From Candidatus Leptofilum gracile (lineage in GTDB: Bacteria > Chloroflexota > Anaerolineae > Promineifilales > Promineifilaceae), in assembly GCA_016713825.1 (NCBI GenBank), contig JADJOJ010000006.1, positions 62,001 to 126,000 on the forward strand: DNA of 64,000 nucleotides, given 5' to 3'. A program made the translations under genes and the position numbers. The notes under the pieces are model-generated. The model was not told the DNA's origin, did no database searches, and saw only the letters and a program-made list of their open reading frames with translations. Positions within the stretch are counted from its first letter, which is position 1, and every line of letters starts with the position of its first letter. Of this stretch, positions 34,301-41,952 are shown one piece after another.

Positions 34301-34903
34301 GTACTGCTGCAAAGCGGCGGCATAGCGTCCCAGCCGGGCGTACAGGCGGATGGCGGTTGCGTGCGCCGCCTCGTGCAGCGGGTCGGCCAGCGTCCAGCGG
34401 TGGGCGATGGCCAGCGCTTCGGTCAATCGTTCCTGGGCCAGCAGCGCCTGGCAGGTGCGATCCAGCCCCGTCAGGTACAGTTCGCGCAGTTCCGCCCGCT
34501 GGCTGAGCAGCCAAAACGGGTCCAGCTCTTCCAGCAGGTCACCGGTGTACAGATCGAGCGCATCCTGCCATTCCTCTAATTTGTCAGAGGCTAATTTTTG
34601 GCGGAAAACGGCCGTATCCAGCCAAACGTCATGCAGCGCCAAACTATCTGGGGTGATGGTGAGGTGGGAAACAGCGTCCCCCAACTGCCGCCGCAGCCGG
34701 TAGAGGGTGTTGCTGAGCAAATGGCGCGCCCGCTCCTCATCCACATCGGGCCAGAGGGTGCCTGCCAGCCGGGTGCGCGTGGCGGCGTAGCCAGTGGCGG
34801 CCTGCAAGCCCAGCAGCCCCAGCAGCGCCGCCGGGGAGCCAGTGAGGAGTTGGATACGGCCGTCGATTTCCAGCCGCAGCGGACCGAAAAAGTATAGCTT
34901 CAT
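31301..34903 (-). CDS. Giant BTAD/AAA-ATPase transcriptional regulator with extra C-terminal HTH, 1200 aa
   Basis: The N-terminal winged helix (MKLYFFGPLRLEIDG...LRRQLG, ~1-90) and BTAD helical repeats (~95-235) are as in SARP/AfsR regulators. An AAA_16 NTPase follows at ~255-560, with Walker A LLEGDPGMGKTRLLEAV and Walker B LLLLDDVQWADDY. A long TPR-like helical region covers ~640-1080. The last 60 residues form another HTH (DADLAQALGVSVRTVERDRAAL). Such proteins integrate a signal through ATP-dependent oligomerisation and switch target operons. The N-terminal DNA-binding half plus a second C-terminal HTH is unusual. The gene contains many ACGGCCGT octamers (about ten). Confidence 0.88.
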   Translation of the reverse strand: MKLYFFGPLRLEIDGRIQLLTGSPAALLGLLGLQAATGYAATRTRLAGTLWPDVDEERARHLLSNTLYRLRRQLGDAVSHLTITPDSLALHDVWLDTAVFRQKLASDKLEEWQDALDLYTGDLLEELDPFWLLSQRAELRELYLTGLDRTCQALLAQERLTEALAIAHRWTLADPLHEAAHATAIRLYARLGRYAAALQQYNTLAQLLAEELDVTPLPETAALVAELREQRQTAAAASATVPAVPTQPAPTPLIGRQAERGRLLTQLERLADGRGGLVLLEGDPGMGKTRLLEAVATSAGRRKLRLAWGELAEHDTPHRYAPLPEVLQAATAGPLLERLAEKLTPLLRGLLAPLLPRLNTGSAHRSALEPEKTAAALPLATAVHKLLSLLCQTEPTLLLLDDVQWADDYFWPLLPTLAQVCRERPLLVVLSFRSQELRRNGAAWQAIQQLEREFAPHWLTLAGLTVAELGELAAELNQSRTSEELAQLHQLSGGNPLAARELLLSDDPAASLEKMLAARLAHLAPHERDALAAAAVLGREFGHGTWQAMLAGAVPVRGLLDGRFLQETSHGYAFQHDLVRAACYQSQSAADLRRWHARAGAVLRQAGAAAATLAWHFEQGAVWEMAVHYHRRAAERALHLEDVNTAALHGGRALKLLGQTAVSASLSAGASNQELPLSCLDLRIRQKLAWAETSLEQAQALVAQARAENDLDSLLQALLLTLNYLMSQGRMDELQAIGQEITELARDLGDHVAEIQALNRVGHALLFVFGDAEKALDYSQRALALAEALPDEPYLRAQALFSLVHANLRLREHLPAGEYLAQAEALLARHPELDSLSTELIHYQAILAQLDSRWEEARRLQHELIQIHRADNNILGLTNALYNAAHIGSFMGQNEEAVLFAEELMVHTRQNRSLADRYMDVFDRTMLVECYTMANRLDEAEAALPPLLAWLMREDAGRGAIQAWMAVGNLRFMQGDYAAAYEAHSRALVHIEHRGASTSAPYICHAEAAFLLGKQVEAAASFAKATLLIDVEQTSSNLTYYWYVQFLLTGERPYLALAREQKLMLTLLLAETRLRRDFWHNLSVHQDIERYWQAGTTTETVRLAGADVPLGRPLTPDDLLLITWTVDDGVGDTAVYQQSGKVGLRRHRLRRLADEAFVQGALPTDADLAQALGVSVRTVERDRAALAAAGLGLRTRGYGR

Positions 34904-34920
34904 ATATTTCCCGAAAACGT

Positions 34921-35008
34921 AATCAGTAGGGCAGTATTCGGTAATCAGTTTACCTCATCGGCCAAACTGACCGCTGTTTACTGATTACTGAACACCGATT
35001 ACGGATTA
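34921..35008. repeat. ATTACTGATTACCG spacer repeat
   Basis: GTAATCAGTAGG, GGTAATCAGTTTACC, GTTTACTGATTACTG and GATTACGGATTACCGATT follow one another, reaching the stop codon of the solute-binding protein (35006). Related spacers lie at 1231-1282, 23727-23775 (inside a gene) and 49458-49495. Confidence 0.7.
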
Positions 35009-36670
35009 CCGATTCACCGCCACCCGGTGCCATTGGCGGACGCCCAGCGGGGTGAGCACGTACCCATCCAAGGCCGGGCTGACGAGGGCGGCTTGCAGGC
35101 TGTGGCTGACAAACACTACCGGCGCGTCGGCAACAATGCGCTGCTCGATTTCGGCATATTGCCCCAGGCGGGTGGGCACCTCTGTCTCAATGCGGGCCTG
35201 TTCCAGCAGCGCATCCACTTCTAAATTGACATAACGCCCAATGTTTTGCCGCGAACCGCTGTGGTACAAAATGTCGAGGAAGTTTTGCGGATCGGGGTAG
35301 TCGGCACACCAGCCGCTTTGGTAAATGTTGCCGGTGTTGCCCGCGTACAGCTCATCGTAATAAATGAATGGGTCGATGACAATGGGCTGGATGGTGACGC
35401 CTAACACCTCTTGCCAGAGGGAGATTACGGCCGTTACATACCCGCCAACATCCCCATACCCCGACGTCGTGTAGGTGACCAGCGGGAAGGTGGCGCGATC
35501 CGCGTAGCCCGCCTCGTCCAAAAGCTGGTTGGCTTTGGCGGGGTCGAAGGGGTAGCCACGATTGGAATCGGCCGTGTAGCCGGGCATTCCCGGCGGCAGG
35601 GAACCGGTGGCCACCAGCGCATCCCCGCCGGAGAACGTTTCGATCAGCAGTTCCTTGTCCAGCGCGTAGTTAAACGCCTGCCGCACCCGCACGTCGTCGA
35701 ACGGAGCGATTTGGGTGTTCAGGCCGATGGTGCTGGTGCACAGGCTGACGCCGAGCTGAAGCTGATCGTGCAGCCGGTTGTTGGGGTCCTCCACGCGGTC
35801 CAGATTGGCCCCGCCGACGCCGACCAGGTCAATCTCGCCCTCTTCGTATTGGGCCAGCGCCAGCCCCGGCCCCAAATCGTAAACGACATGGCGCACGCGG
35901 GCCGGTGCCAGGTAGTAGCTATCGTTGCGCACCAGGATGATTTCTTCATCGTCCACCCAACTTTGCAGCCGGAACGGGCCGGTGCCGTTGGGGGTGTACT
36001 CCCAATTGCGCGTGTCCACTGTCTCCGAATCCACCACAAAGGCGACGGGGTAGGCCAGCTTCTGCAAAAAGTAGACGACGGGGGCGGTGAGCTGCACTTC
36101 CAGCGTGTGGTCGTCAATCGCCCGCAGGCCGCTGATTTGCTCAGCGTCGCCATCGATCACCGCCTGGATGCCGACGATGTCGCCCAGGTAGGTTTGCACG
36201 GTGTCGGAGCCGGTGGCGGGATTGGCGGCGCGTTCCCAGCTGAAGATGACGTCTTGGGTTGTAAACGGCCGTCCGTCATGAAACAGCACATTTTTGCGCA
36301 GGTAGAAGGTGTAGGTCAGCCCATCCTCGCTCACCTCCCAGCCAGCGGCCAGCTCCGGCTGAATTTGCAAATCGGCGTCCAGCATCACCAGCCCAGAGAA
36401 GATGAGCCCCAGCGGGCCGTCGGGGCCGCCGATGGTTTTGGCCGGGTCTAGCGTGCGCGGCTGCCCACCCAGCAGAAAAATCGCATCGTCCCGGTCGATG
36501 TCCGCCTGATCTTGGAACAGTTGGGGGGCGTTGCTCACCAGTTGGCAGCCAAACAGCAAAAATGAAATGGCTATCAAGAAAAATTTTTTATCAAAGATTT
36601 CGCAGATTACGCAGATAAAATAGTCTTTTAAATCTGCGCAATCTTTGATTTTCCTTTGCTTCCTGTTCAT
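35006..36670 (-). CDS. ABC transporter solute-binding lipoprotein, peptide/nickel family 5, 554 aa
   Basis: This SBP_bac_5 protein captures oligopeptides (or nickel/other solutes) for an ABC importer. No permease or ATPase gene is adjacent. The lipobox FLLFGC places the lipidated Cys at residue 42. Family motifs are QPRTLDPAKTIGGPDG, GLTYTFYLRKNVLFHDGRPFTTQDV and FNYALDKELLIETFSGG. The N-terminus is odd. Between MNRKQRK and the hydrophobic core lie about 20 residues (KDCADLKDYFICVICEIFDK) encoded by an intergenic-type CGCAGATT palindrome. The start overlaps the upstream peptidase stop as ATGA, which supports the annotated start. Confidence 0.87.
   Translation of the reverse strand: MNRKQRKIKDCADLKDYFICVICEIFDKKFFLIAISFLLFGCQLVSNAPQLFQDQADIDRDDAIFLLGGQPRTLDPAKTIGGPDGPLGLIFSGLVMLDADLQIQPELAAGWEVSEDGLTYTFYLRKNVLFHDGRPFTTQDVIFSWERAANPATGSDTVQTYLGDIVGIQAVIDGDAEQISGLRAIDDHTLEVQLTAPVVYFLQKLAYPVAFVVDSETVDTRNWEYTPNGTGPFRLQSWVDDEEIILVRNDSYYLAPARVRHVVYDLGPGLALAQYEEGEIDLVGVGGANLDRVEDPNNRLHDQLQLGVSLCTSTIGLNTQIAPFDDVRVRQAFNYALDKELLIETFSGGDALVATGSLPPGMPGYTADSNRGYPFDPAKANQLLDEAGYADRATFPLVTYTTSGYGDVGGYVTAVISLWQEVLGVTIQPIVIDPFIYYDELYAGNTGNIYQSGWCADYPDPQNFLDILYHSGSRQNIGRYVNLEVDALLEQARIETEVPTRLGQYAEIEQRIVADAPVVFVSHSLQAALVSPALDGYVLTPLGVRQWHRVAVNR
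36591..36651. repeat. CAAAGATT-CGCAGATT palindrome inside the lipoprotein signal region
   Basis: TCAAAGATTTCGCAGATTAC faces AAATCTGCGCAATCTTTGAT over 36591-36651, giving arms of about 18 bases with few mismatches. It belongs to the CGCAGATT family otherwise found between genes. Here it is translated as residues 8-28 of the solute-binding lipoprotein. Confidence 0.8.
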
Positions 36671-37959
36671 TTTCGCCTCCGAATCACGAGACCAAAGCCA
36701 ACCAGCAGCAGGGGGAAGACGGTGAGGTTGCAGATGCCGCCTGCGGGGTTGCCGGTGGTGGTGGGTGGAACGGCCGTTCCTGCCGCCGCAGGCTCAGTCG
36801 GTACAGATTCGGGTACGCCAAAGGGTTCGATGGTGGGGATGGCCTGGGCAGAAACGGCCGTTGGCGTCGGCGGAATCTCACGGGCAGGCAGGTTCAAACT
36901 TTGCCGCCATGCCTGCTCCAGCCCATCTACGTTAAACCCGTAAACCGCCTCCAGCGCCTCATCGTACCCCGCACCCTCGGCCAGCGTGAAGATGAGCGCT
37001 TGCAGCTGTGCCTGGCCGTAGGTTTCTAGAAGGAACTTGACCACGCTGTAGCTCTGGCTGTAGGCGATGCCCGCCTCGGTGCCGTGGGCCGAAAATGAAC
37101 CGTTCAGGCTGCGCACCGGCTCGAAGCTGTTGTCCTCGATGCCCGTGGCGATGTCTGCCAGCACGCGCTCGCTGGGAGTGCCTTCGGCGTAGGTGGCCAG
37201 CCCCTCTTCCAGCCAGGTGGGGCGGCTGCCGCCGACACAGCTGCGACCAAACTGGCCGATGACCAGATGAGCCAGCTCGTGGCGCACGGTGGGCACGCCC
37301 CAGCTTTCGGCAATGCGCGGCGGCACGCCAATCAAAATAATGTTGTAATCAGTGAACGCAACGCCACCGGCCCACTCCTGAATGTAGAGCACTGCCTCGC
37401 GCATATCGTCCGATTCGCCGTAGATGAAGAGCTGGACCTCGCTGTCCAGGGTGATGCCCATCTCGTTTTGCAGTTGGTCTAGGCCAGCAACGGCCGCTTC
37501 TAGCAACATCGGCCCCACCTCGTCCCCTTCGTACCAGTGCAGGCGGATATTGGGGGCGGAGACGGTTTGCCAATCGAAACGATCATCGACGAAGGTGTGG
37601 CTTTGTTCGTCGGTGGTGGTGACGTTGCCGCTGTTGTCGGTAATTTGCCAGGCCCAGCGCAGGGTGGCTCCCGGTGGCGGATTGCCAGAGCGGACCATTT
37701 CCCAGGTCCATTCGGCCTGATTGCCTTCCAGGGGGACGGGAACGGCCGTATTTGCCTCCAAACAGCTCGATCGATCCACCTCATAAACCAGATTCACCTC
37801 AGCCACGTCGCTGGCATCGACCAGCTCCAGCTGAAACGTCACCGACTGCGGGAAATCCACCAGCGCCTCGTTGCGCGTGACGGTGATGCTGGTTTGGGCG
37901 TGGGCTGAGCCAGCCAAAAGCAAGAGCATCAAAATTGCGAATAAACTATATTTCTTCAA
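36667..37959 (-). CDS. Secreted membrane-anchored zinc metallopeptidase (peptidase MA-like), 430 aa
   Basis: A signal peptide (MKKYSLFAILMLLLLAGSAHAQ) is followed by an Ig-like N-terminal domain and a gluzincin domain with VRHELAHLVIGQF (HExxH). The downstream TWLEEGLATYAEG supplies the third ligand Glu. A PT/E-rich spacer and a C-terminal membrane segment (FPLLLVGFGLVIRRRK) anchor it to the cell surface. The substrate is unknown. Its stop overlaps the start of the solute-binding protein, so peptide capture may be coupled to surface proteolysis. That link is inference. Confidence 0.85.
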   Translation of the reverse strand: MKKYSLFAILMLLLLAGSAHAQTSITVTRNEALVDFPQSVTFQLELVDASDVAEVNLVYEVDRSSCLEANTAVPVPLEGNQAEWTWEMVRSGNPPPGATLRWAWQITDNSGNVTTTDEQSHTFVDDRFDWQTVSAPNIRLHWYEGDEVGPMLLEAAVAGLDQLQNEMGITLDSEVQLFIYGESDDMREAVLYIQEWAGGVAFTDYNIILIGVPPRIAESWGVPTVRHELAHLVIGQFGRSCVGGSRPTWLEEGLATYAEGTPSERVLADIATGIEDNSFEPVRSLNGSFSAHGTEAGIAYSQSYSVVKFLLETYGQAQLQALIFTLAEGAGYDEALEAVYGFNVDGLEQAWRQSLNLPAREIPPTPTAVSAQAIPTIEPFGVPESVPTEPAAAGTAVPPTTTGNPAGGICNLTVFPLLLVGFGLVIRRRK

Positions 37960-37973
37960 ATTGTTTCCTTCGT

Positions 37974-38105
37974 AGCCGCGGATTCTTTCCGCGCCATTCC
38001 GCCGGGGGATGAATCCCCCCGGCTAGTTGTGGAAGCCACTGCGCGGCTGTTTGTAGCCCCAGCGGGGCTTTCACAACTAGCCCAAGCCGTTCACGGCTGG
38101 GCGGA
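37974..38105. repeat. Long composite repeat with CCGCCGGGGGATGAATC core (copy 1)
   Basis: The order is GTAGCCGCGGATTCTTTCCG, then CCGCCGGGGGATGAATCCCCCCGG, GTGGAAGCCAC, AGCCCCAGCGGGGCTT, and finally AGCCGTTCACGGCTGGGCGGA. Each block is a small hairpin. Copy 2 at 39360-39487 has the same block order. The right end overlaps the GDPD 3' end and supplies its last codons (SAQP) and stop. Confidence 0.85.
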
Positions 38106-38813
38106 CACTAATATTCGACCAGCCTCGACTGGATCATCGTGGCTGAAAATGTCAATATCCAAATTAGCGATATCTGCCTCCAGATTCCACAAGCCGCCCA
38201 ACGCTACCGCAATGCCTGCGGCATGAATTGCTTCGATATCCGCAGGTCGGAACAAATCATAAGCGATATTGACACAATCTGCGCCAATGGCGTTGAGATA
38301 GTCTGGGTAGTTATGTAATCGGCCACGCAGCAACGCGCGGGTAAGCAAGTCTGGATGGGCCTTTTTGATGTGAAACAGTTCTTGATGATCGAGCAGGAGC
38401 AACATTACCCTATCTTTTGCGCCCGTCCGAGCCAGCTGTTCGATAACCGCCAGAGCCAACTGGCCTTCTGGCGAAAAGCGCGTCTTCAAATCCAGGGAAA
38501 GATAGGTGCCGACCTCGCAGGCCCACGCGAGAACATCATCCAGGCGTGGCAGCAGTTCATTCTCAACTTGAACGGTTTTGAGCGTTTCCCAAGTGCATTG
38601 GTAGCACCACCGGCCATCTGGCAGCTGCGCTTTGTGGCGCAAAAAAGGGATGCCATCCTGGCTCAGTTGTACATCGACCTCGATAAAGTCTGCGCCCAAA
38701 CGATACCCTTGTTTGATTGCAGACCAGGAATTTTCAGGGGCATAGCCAACGCTGCCGCGATGCGACTCGATGAGCGTGCGGCCGTTCACGGATTTGAAAA
38801 ATGGGATGCTCAT
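38091..38813 (-). CDS. Glycerophosphodiester phosphodiesterase, 240 aa
   Basis: The GDPD barrel hydrolyses glycerophosphodiesters to glycerol-3-phosphate and an alcohol. Catalytic elements are ESHRGSVGYAPENS (HR and E-N), FIEVDVQLSQDGIPFLRHK (E-x-D and H) and YLSLDLKT. There is no signal peptide, so it is cytoplasmic like UgpQ. Its start directly abuts the Nudix gene's stop (no spacer), so they are one operon. The C-terminal SAQP and the stop codon lie inside a dispersed repeat. Confidence 0.88.
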   Translation of the reverse strand: MSIPFFKSVNGRTLIESHRGSVGYAPENSWSAIKQGYRLGADFIEVDVQLSQDGIPFLRHKAQLPDGRWCYQCTWETLKTVQVENELLPRLDDVLAWACEVGTYLSLDLKTRFSPEGQLALAVIEQLARTGAKDRVMLLLLDHQELFHIKKAHPDLLTRALLRGRLHNYPDYLNAIGADCVNIAYDLFRPADIEAIHAAGIAVALGGLWNLEADIANLDIDIFSHDDPVEAGRILVSAQP

Positions 38814-39347
38814 CTAGAGTTCTCTTCTGTCATTGCCAGAATCCGCCAGCCCAAACGTTTGTGTATAAAATTCCAGGCCAGACAATCCCGATTCATCCAG
38901 CAATTGATACAGCTCCCGGCGATCAGAAACCTCATCGAACGGCACGTTTTGCTGCCGCACAATGCCGCCACCATGCCCAGCAAACGCATCTAAAATGCGC
39001 TGGCGGTGGCCCCACAACAAATTTTTCGGTATCGTTTCCAACGAAAAAGTATCAATGTCCAAGACTTCATCTTCTTGGGCTTTAAGCGTGCCACCGATTG
39101 TCTTGGCAGCAAACAGAATCATCAAATTCACCCACGCGTTGGACTTTGGCATAGAGTAGATGCCCACCAGCCGGGTCAATTGAACCTGCAGGCTCGTTTC
39201 TTCCAACGCTTCGCGAACGGCCGCTTCCGCCACCGTCTCCCCCGCATCCACATGCCCGCCGGGCAGGCACCACACTTCAAAATCCTTCCGCTTGGTCAGC
39301 AGAATTTTTTCGTCCTCAATGATGGCGACACAAACGCCTACTTTCAT
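38814..39347 (-). CDS. Nudix hydrolase, 177 aa
   Basis: The Nudix box GGHVDAGETVAEAAVREALEET fits GX5EX7REUXEE, with the metal-binding Glu residues intact. It hydrolyses a nucleoside diphosphate linked to another group. The specificity cannot be assigned. It starts MKVGVCVAIIEDEKILLTKR. It is directly followed by the GDPD gene, and the pair is flanked by two direct copies of a roughly 130-base repeat. Confidence 0.92.
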   Translation of the reverse strand: MKVGVCVAIIEDEKILLTKRKDFEVWCLPGGHVDAGETVAEAAVREALEETSLQVQLTRLVGIYSMPKSNAWVNLMILFAAKTIGGTLKAQEDEVLDIDTFSLETIPKNLLWGHRQRILDAFAGHGGGIVRQQNVPFDEVSDRRELYQLLDESGLSGLEFYTQTFGLADSGNDRREL

Positions 39348-39359
39348 CAGCTTAACTCC

Positions 39360-39487
39360 GTTGGCGCAGATTCTTCGTACGCCACACCGCCGGGGGATGA
39401 ATCACCCCGGCTAAAGGTGGAAGCCTCTACGAGGCTAAAGCCCATCTGGGCTTCTACAACTAGACCAGGCCGTTTACGGCTGGGCGG
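39360..39487. repeat. Long composite repeat with CCGCCGGGGGATGAATC core (copy 2)
   Basis: This copy contains GCGCAGATTCTTCGTACGCC, CCGCCGGGGGATGAATCACC, GGTGGAAGCC, AGCCCATCTGGGCTT and GGCCGTTTACGGCTGGGCGG in the same order and orientation as copy 1. It sits between the Nudix start and the stop of the glycosidase-like gene (39506). Confidence 0.85.
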
Positions 39488-39505
39488 ATTGGGTGGACAT
39501 GCAAA

Positions 39506-41287
39506 TTATGATTGGCGACGGCCGTTCCACCACCAGCCGCCAAGGCCCAAAGCCAGCAATCCCGCCGCTCCCAGCAAAATGAATGCCAAATTATTACCAG
39601 ATTCAGCTGCTTCGGCGATGGGTGCCTGGGTGGGAACGGCCGTTGGCGGCAGGGCAGCAACTTCGGTGGCGGGAACGGCCGTTTCCGTTGGCAGTTCAGT
39701 CGCCGTTGGTTCAGGTGTATTGGTAGCGGTGGCTGTTGCAGTTGCCGTTGGAGTGCGCGTGGGGCGTGGTGTGGCCGTGTCGCGGGGCGTTGGCGTCTCG
39801 GTCGGGGTTTCTGTCGCCTCTGGCGTGTTCGTTGGCATCGGCGTGTTCGTGGGCACATCCGGGTCCACTGTGGCCGTCGCCGCTGGCGGATTGTCTACCG
39901 CAGGCGGGCCGCTGACGGGCGGCGGCGCGGCCACCGATCCGCCATCCAGCGATTGCACCAAGTAGTAAACGGGGCCACCAATCATGCAAAAATCCCCGGC
40001 CGTTTGGGCGCAAATCGCCCCCGGCACCGTGACGGTAAAAACGCCGTTGCTGGCGGAGATGGTTTGGCGGCTGCCCCACATGTCTACGAGAACGGCCGTA
40101 TTTGCCTCTGCTGCAACCTCCACCGTCTGCGGCGCAGGCAAGCGCGAAAACAACACCGTCGTGGCGTGTGTGCCCTGGTCCAGCCGAATTTGCCCCCAAT
40201 GGCCCCAATGTTCACGCTTCACGCCCTGCATCCCGGCCAGATACTGCACCGCCACCTGGTACGTCGTAAACGCCGGGCGGCGCGAACCATCCATGCGCAG
40301 CAGGCCAAACGGTTCCGGATTGGCCGCCACGTCATCCGGCGTATCCTGCATTTTGTAGATGGCGATCCGCTGCGCCCCAGCGGCCATGCCCACGGCAAAC
40401 ACCTGCGGAATAAACGCCGCCTGCTCCTGCTGATCCACCTGGAAGGTCCAGTTGGGCACGGGCCAGGCGGGATCATTGCTGGGCGGCGCGTTGGTTTCCA
40501 CCAGCCAGACCGGCTTCCAGGGAATGCCCCGGCTGCCCACCGCGCCGTAAAATTGCTGGATGATGTTATAGATCGAATCTGGCTGGAAGTAGAGATGGGC
40601 CGTCAGCGCATCAAAATAGTAGTTGTGGTCTGGCGCGGCCGGATCAGCCACAACCACATCAAGAAAGTCGTAGATGTAGTTGGGGTTCCAGAAGTAGGTG
40701 AAGGCGCTCAGGTGGATGGTGCTGTTGGGGTTCACCTCTTTGGCCACCAGGTAGGCCGTGCGCTGAAGCTGGAAGAAATCCTGCACGGAGCCATCCCAGG
40801 TGTGGCCGGGGGCGTTGGGGTCGTTGACGTCTGGTTCGTTCCAGATGATCCAATGGTTGATACGGCCGTTGTACCTACCCACCGCCTCCCGCACAAAGTT
40901 GGCCCACGTGTTGTTGGGGTCCGAGTGGGGCAAATGCAGCCCACGCGGCAAGCCCCCCTCCCGCGCCCAGTCAGGAATGCCAATGAGCAGGCCAACGACG
41001 GTGCGTCCAGCCCCGATTTCGCCGTTGATCTGGCCATCGCTGACGCTGGCGGTCCAGGTGCCGGGGCCACCCGCCTGCACCTCGGCCCACTGAAAGCGCA
41101 CCCGCGTCCAGGCGGCACCCAATGAATTGGCCTGCGCCGGATTTTGGTAACTTTCGATGACGCCAAAGCGGTAATCAACCGGAGCCTGCGCTGGTGCCTC
41201 AGCCGGTGCCGCTTCACTTTTTTGCGGAGCCACAACCAGCAGCCCCAAGACAAATAGACATAACAAGATAATTTTAGGTCGATTCAT
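39506..41287 (-). CDS. Surface-anchored glycoside-hydrolase-like TIM-barrel protein, 593 aa
   Basis: A signal peptide (PKIILLCLFVLGLLVVAP) is followed by a (beta/alpha)8 barrel of the GH-A clan type, at ~40-370. The acid/base Glu is in INHWIIWNEPDVND and the likely nucleophile Glu in VWLVETNAPP. A beta domain follows, then a Pro/Thr-rich stalk of ~110 residues with TPT/TNTP repeats, and a C-terminal membrane segment (LAFILLGAAGLLALGLGGWWW). The layout is that of a cell-wall or exopolysaccharide glycosidase displayed on a stalk. The family number and substrate cannot be set. Confidence 0.82.
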   Translation of the reverse strand: MNRPKIILLCLFVLGLLVVAPQKSEAAPAEAPAQAPVDYRFGVIESYQNPAQANSLGAAWTRVRFQWAEVQAGGPGTWTASVSDGQINGEIGAGRTVVGLLIGIPDWAREGGLPRGLHLPHSDPNNTWANFVREAVGRYNGRINHWIIWNEPDVNDPNAPGHTWDGSVQDFFQLQRTAYLVAKEVNPNSTIHLSAFTYFWNPNYIYDFLDVVVADPAAPDHNYYFDALTAHLYFQPDSIYNIIQQFYGAVGSRGIPWKPVWLVETNAPPSNDPAWPVPNWTFQVDQQEQAAFIPQVFAVGMAAGAQRIAIYKMQDTPDDVAANPEPFGLLRMDGSRRPAFTTYQVAVQYLAGMQGVKREHWGHWGQIRLDQGTHATTVLFSRLPAPQTVEVAAEANTAVLVDMWGSRQTISASNGVFTVTVPGAICAQTAGDFCMIGGPVYYLVQSLDGGSVAAPPPVSGPPAVDNPPAATATVDPDVPTNTPMPTNTPEATETPTETPTPRDTATPRPTRTPTATATATATNTPEPTATELPTETAVPATEVAALPPTAVPTQAPIAEAAESGNNLAFILLGAAGLLALGLGGWWWNGRRQS

Positions 41288-41424
41288 GGCGCAAGTTTAC
41301 CGATTGACCGGGAATTGTGACAACTTTCCTCAGCCAGCAAAGTTGGCTATAACTACAGCATTCTATTTTTGCTCACAAAACTCAGGTGACAACACAACCT
41401 GTCGTTGACCAAGTGAAAACCGTA

Positions 41425-41445
41425 GGTCGAATTGACAATCCGACC
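41425..41445. repeat. GGTCGAATTG-A-CAATCCGACC palindrome
   Basis: The 10-base arms have one mismatch around a single A. It is a relative of 27709-27729 and, like it, lies about 20 bases before the ribosome site of an AhpD-like gene. Confidence 0.75.
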
Positions 41446-41466
41446 CACAATGATTTAGGAGGAAGC

Positions 41467-41865
41467 ATGGCAACTGTAAAGCTGCTCGAATATGAGGACG
41501 CCGCGCCAGCGGCACAGGCGGTGTTTGATGAAATCAAGCAGGCGCGCAACGTTGACGACGTGAACAACTTTTGGAAGGCGTTGGCCAACCACCCCGACTC
41601 GCTGCGGCGCACCTGGGACAATTTGCGGGCCATCATGCAGCCCGGCGCACTGGACCCGCTAACAAAGGAGATGCTCTACATTGCGATCTCCATCGCCAAC
41701 AACTGCGACTACTGCATTCATTCCCACACCGCCTCTGCCAAAGCCAAAGGCATGACCGAGGCGCAGTACGCGGAGCTGCTGGCGGTGGTGGGCATGGCCC
41801 ACCAAACCAACGCCCAGGCCACCGCCCTCAAGGTCCCCGTTGATGATCAATTTTGGATTGAGTAA
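41467..41865 (+). CDS. AhpD-like / carboxymuconolactone decarboxylase-family protein, 132 aa
   Basis: The helical AhpD fold carries the CxxC-x3-H redox motif in NNCDYCIHSHTASAKAKGMT. The N-terminal part (VKLLEYEDAAPAAQAVFDEI) is as in peroxidase-related proteins. GGAGGAAGC precedes ATG 41467. It is likely a thiol-dependent peroxidase partner. A hairpin follows and then a quinone oxidoreductase in the same direction, so a small redox operon is possible. Confidence 0.87.
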   Translation: MATVKLLEYEDAAPAAQAVFDEIKQARNVDDVNNFWKALANHPDSLRRTWDNLRAIMQPGALDPLTKEMLYIAISIANNCDYCIHSHTASAKAKGMTEAQYAELLAVVGMAHQTNAQATALKVPVDDQFWIE

Positions 41866-41891
41866 AAAGGATAGGACTTGCGCAATCTCTA

Positions 41892-41922
41892 GACTACAAA
41901 AGTCTTTGAGACTTTTGTAGTC
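41892..41922 (+). repeat. GACTACAAAAGTC hairpin between the AhpD-like gene and qor
   Basis: Perfect 13-base arms (GACTACAAAAGTC and GACTTTTGTAGTC) surround a 5-base loop. There is no T-run, so it is more likely an RNA-stability or repeat element than an intrinsic terminator. AAGGAG of the next gene follows 17 bases later. Confidence 0.75.
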
Positions 41923-41952
41923 TTCGTGCGTCGGTTCCAAGGAGATGAAGAG

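Noticed and set aside
39512..41125. Long open frame antisense to the glycosidase-like protein
   Set aside because: Its codons mirror the PT-rich and barrel regions of the real gene. The signal peptide, WNEP motif and anchor all lie on the minus strand.
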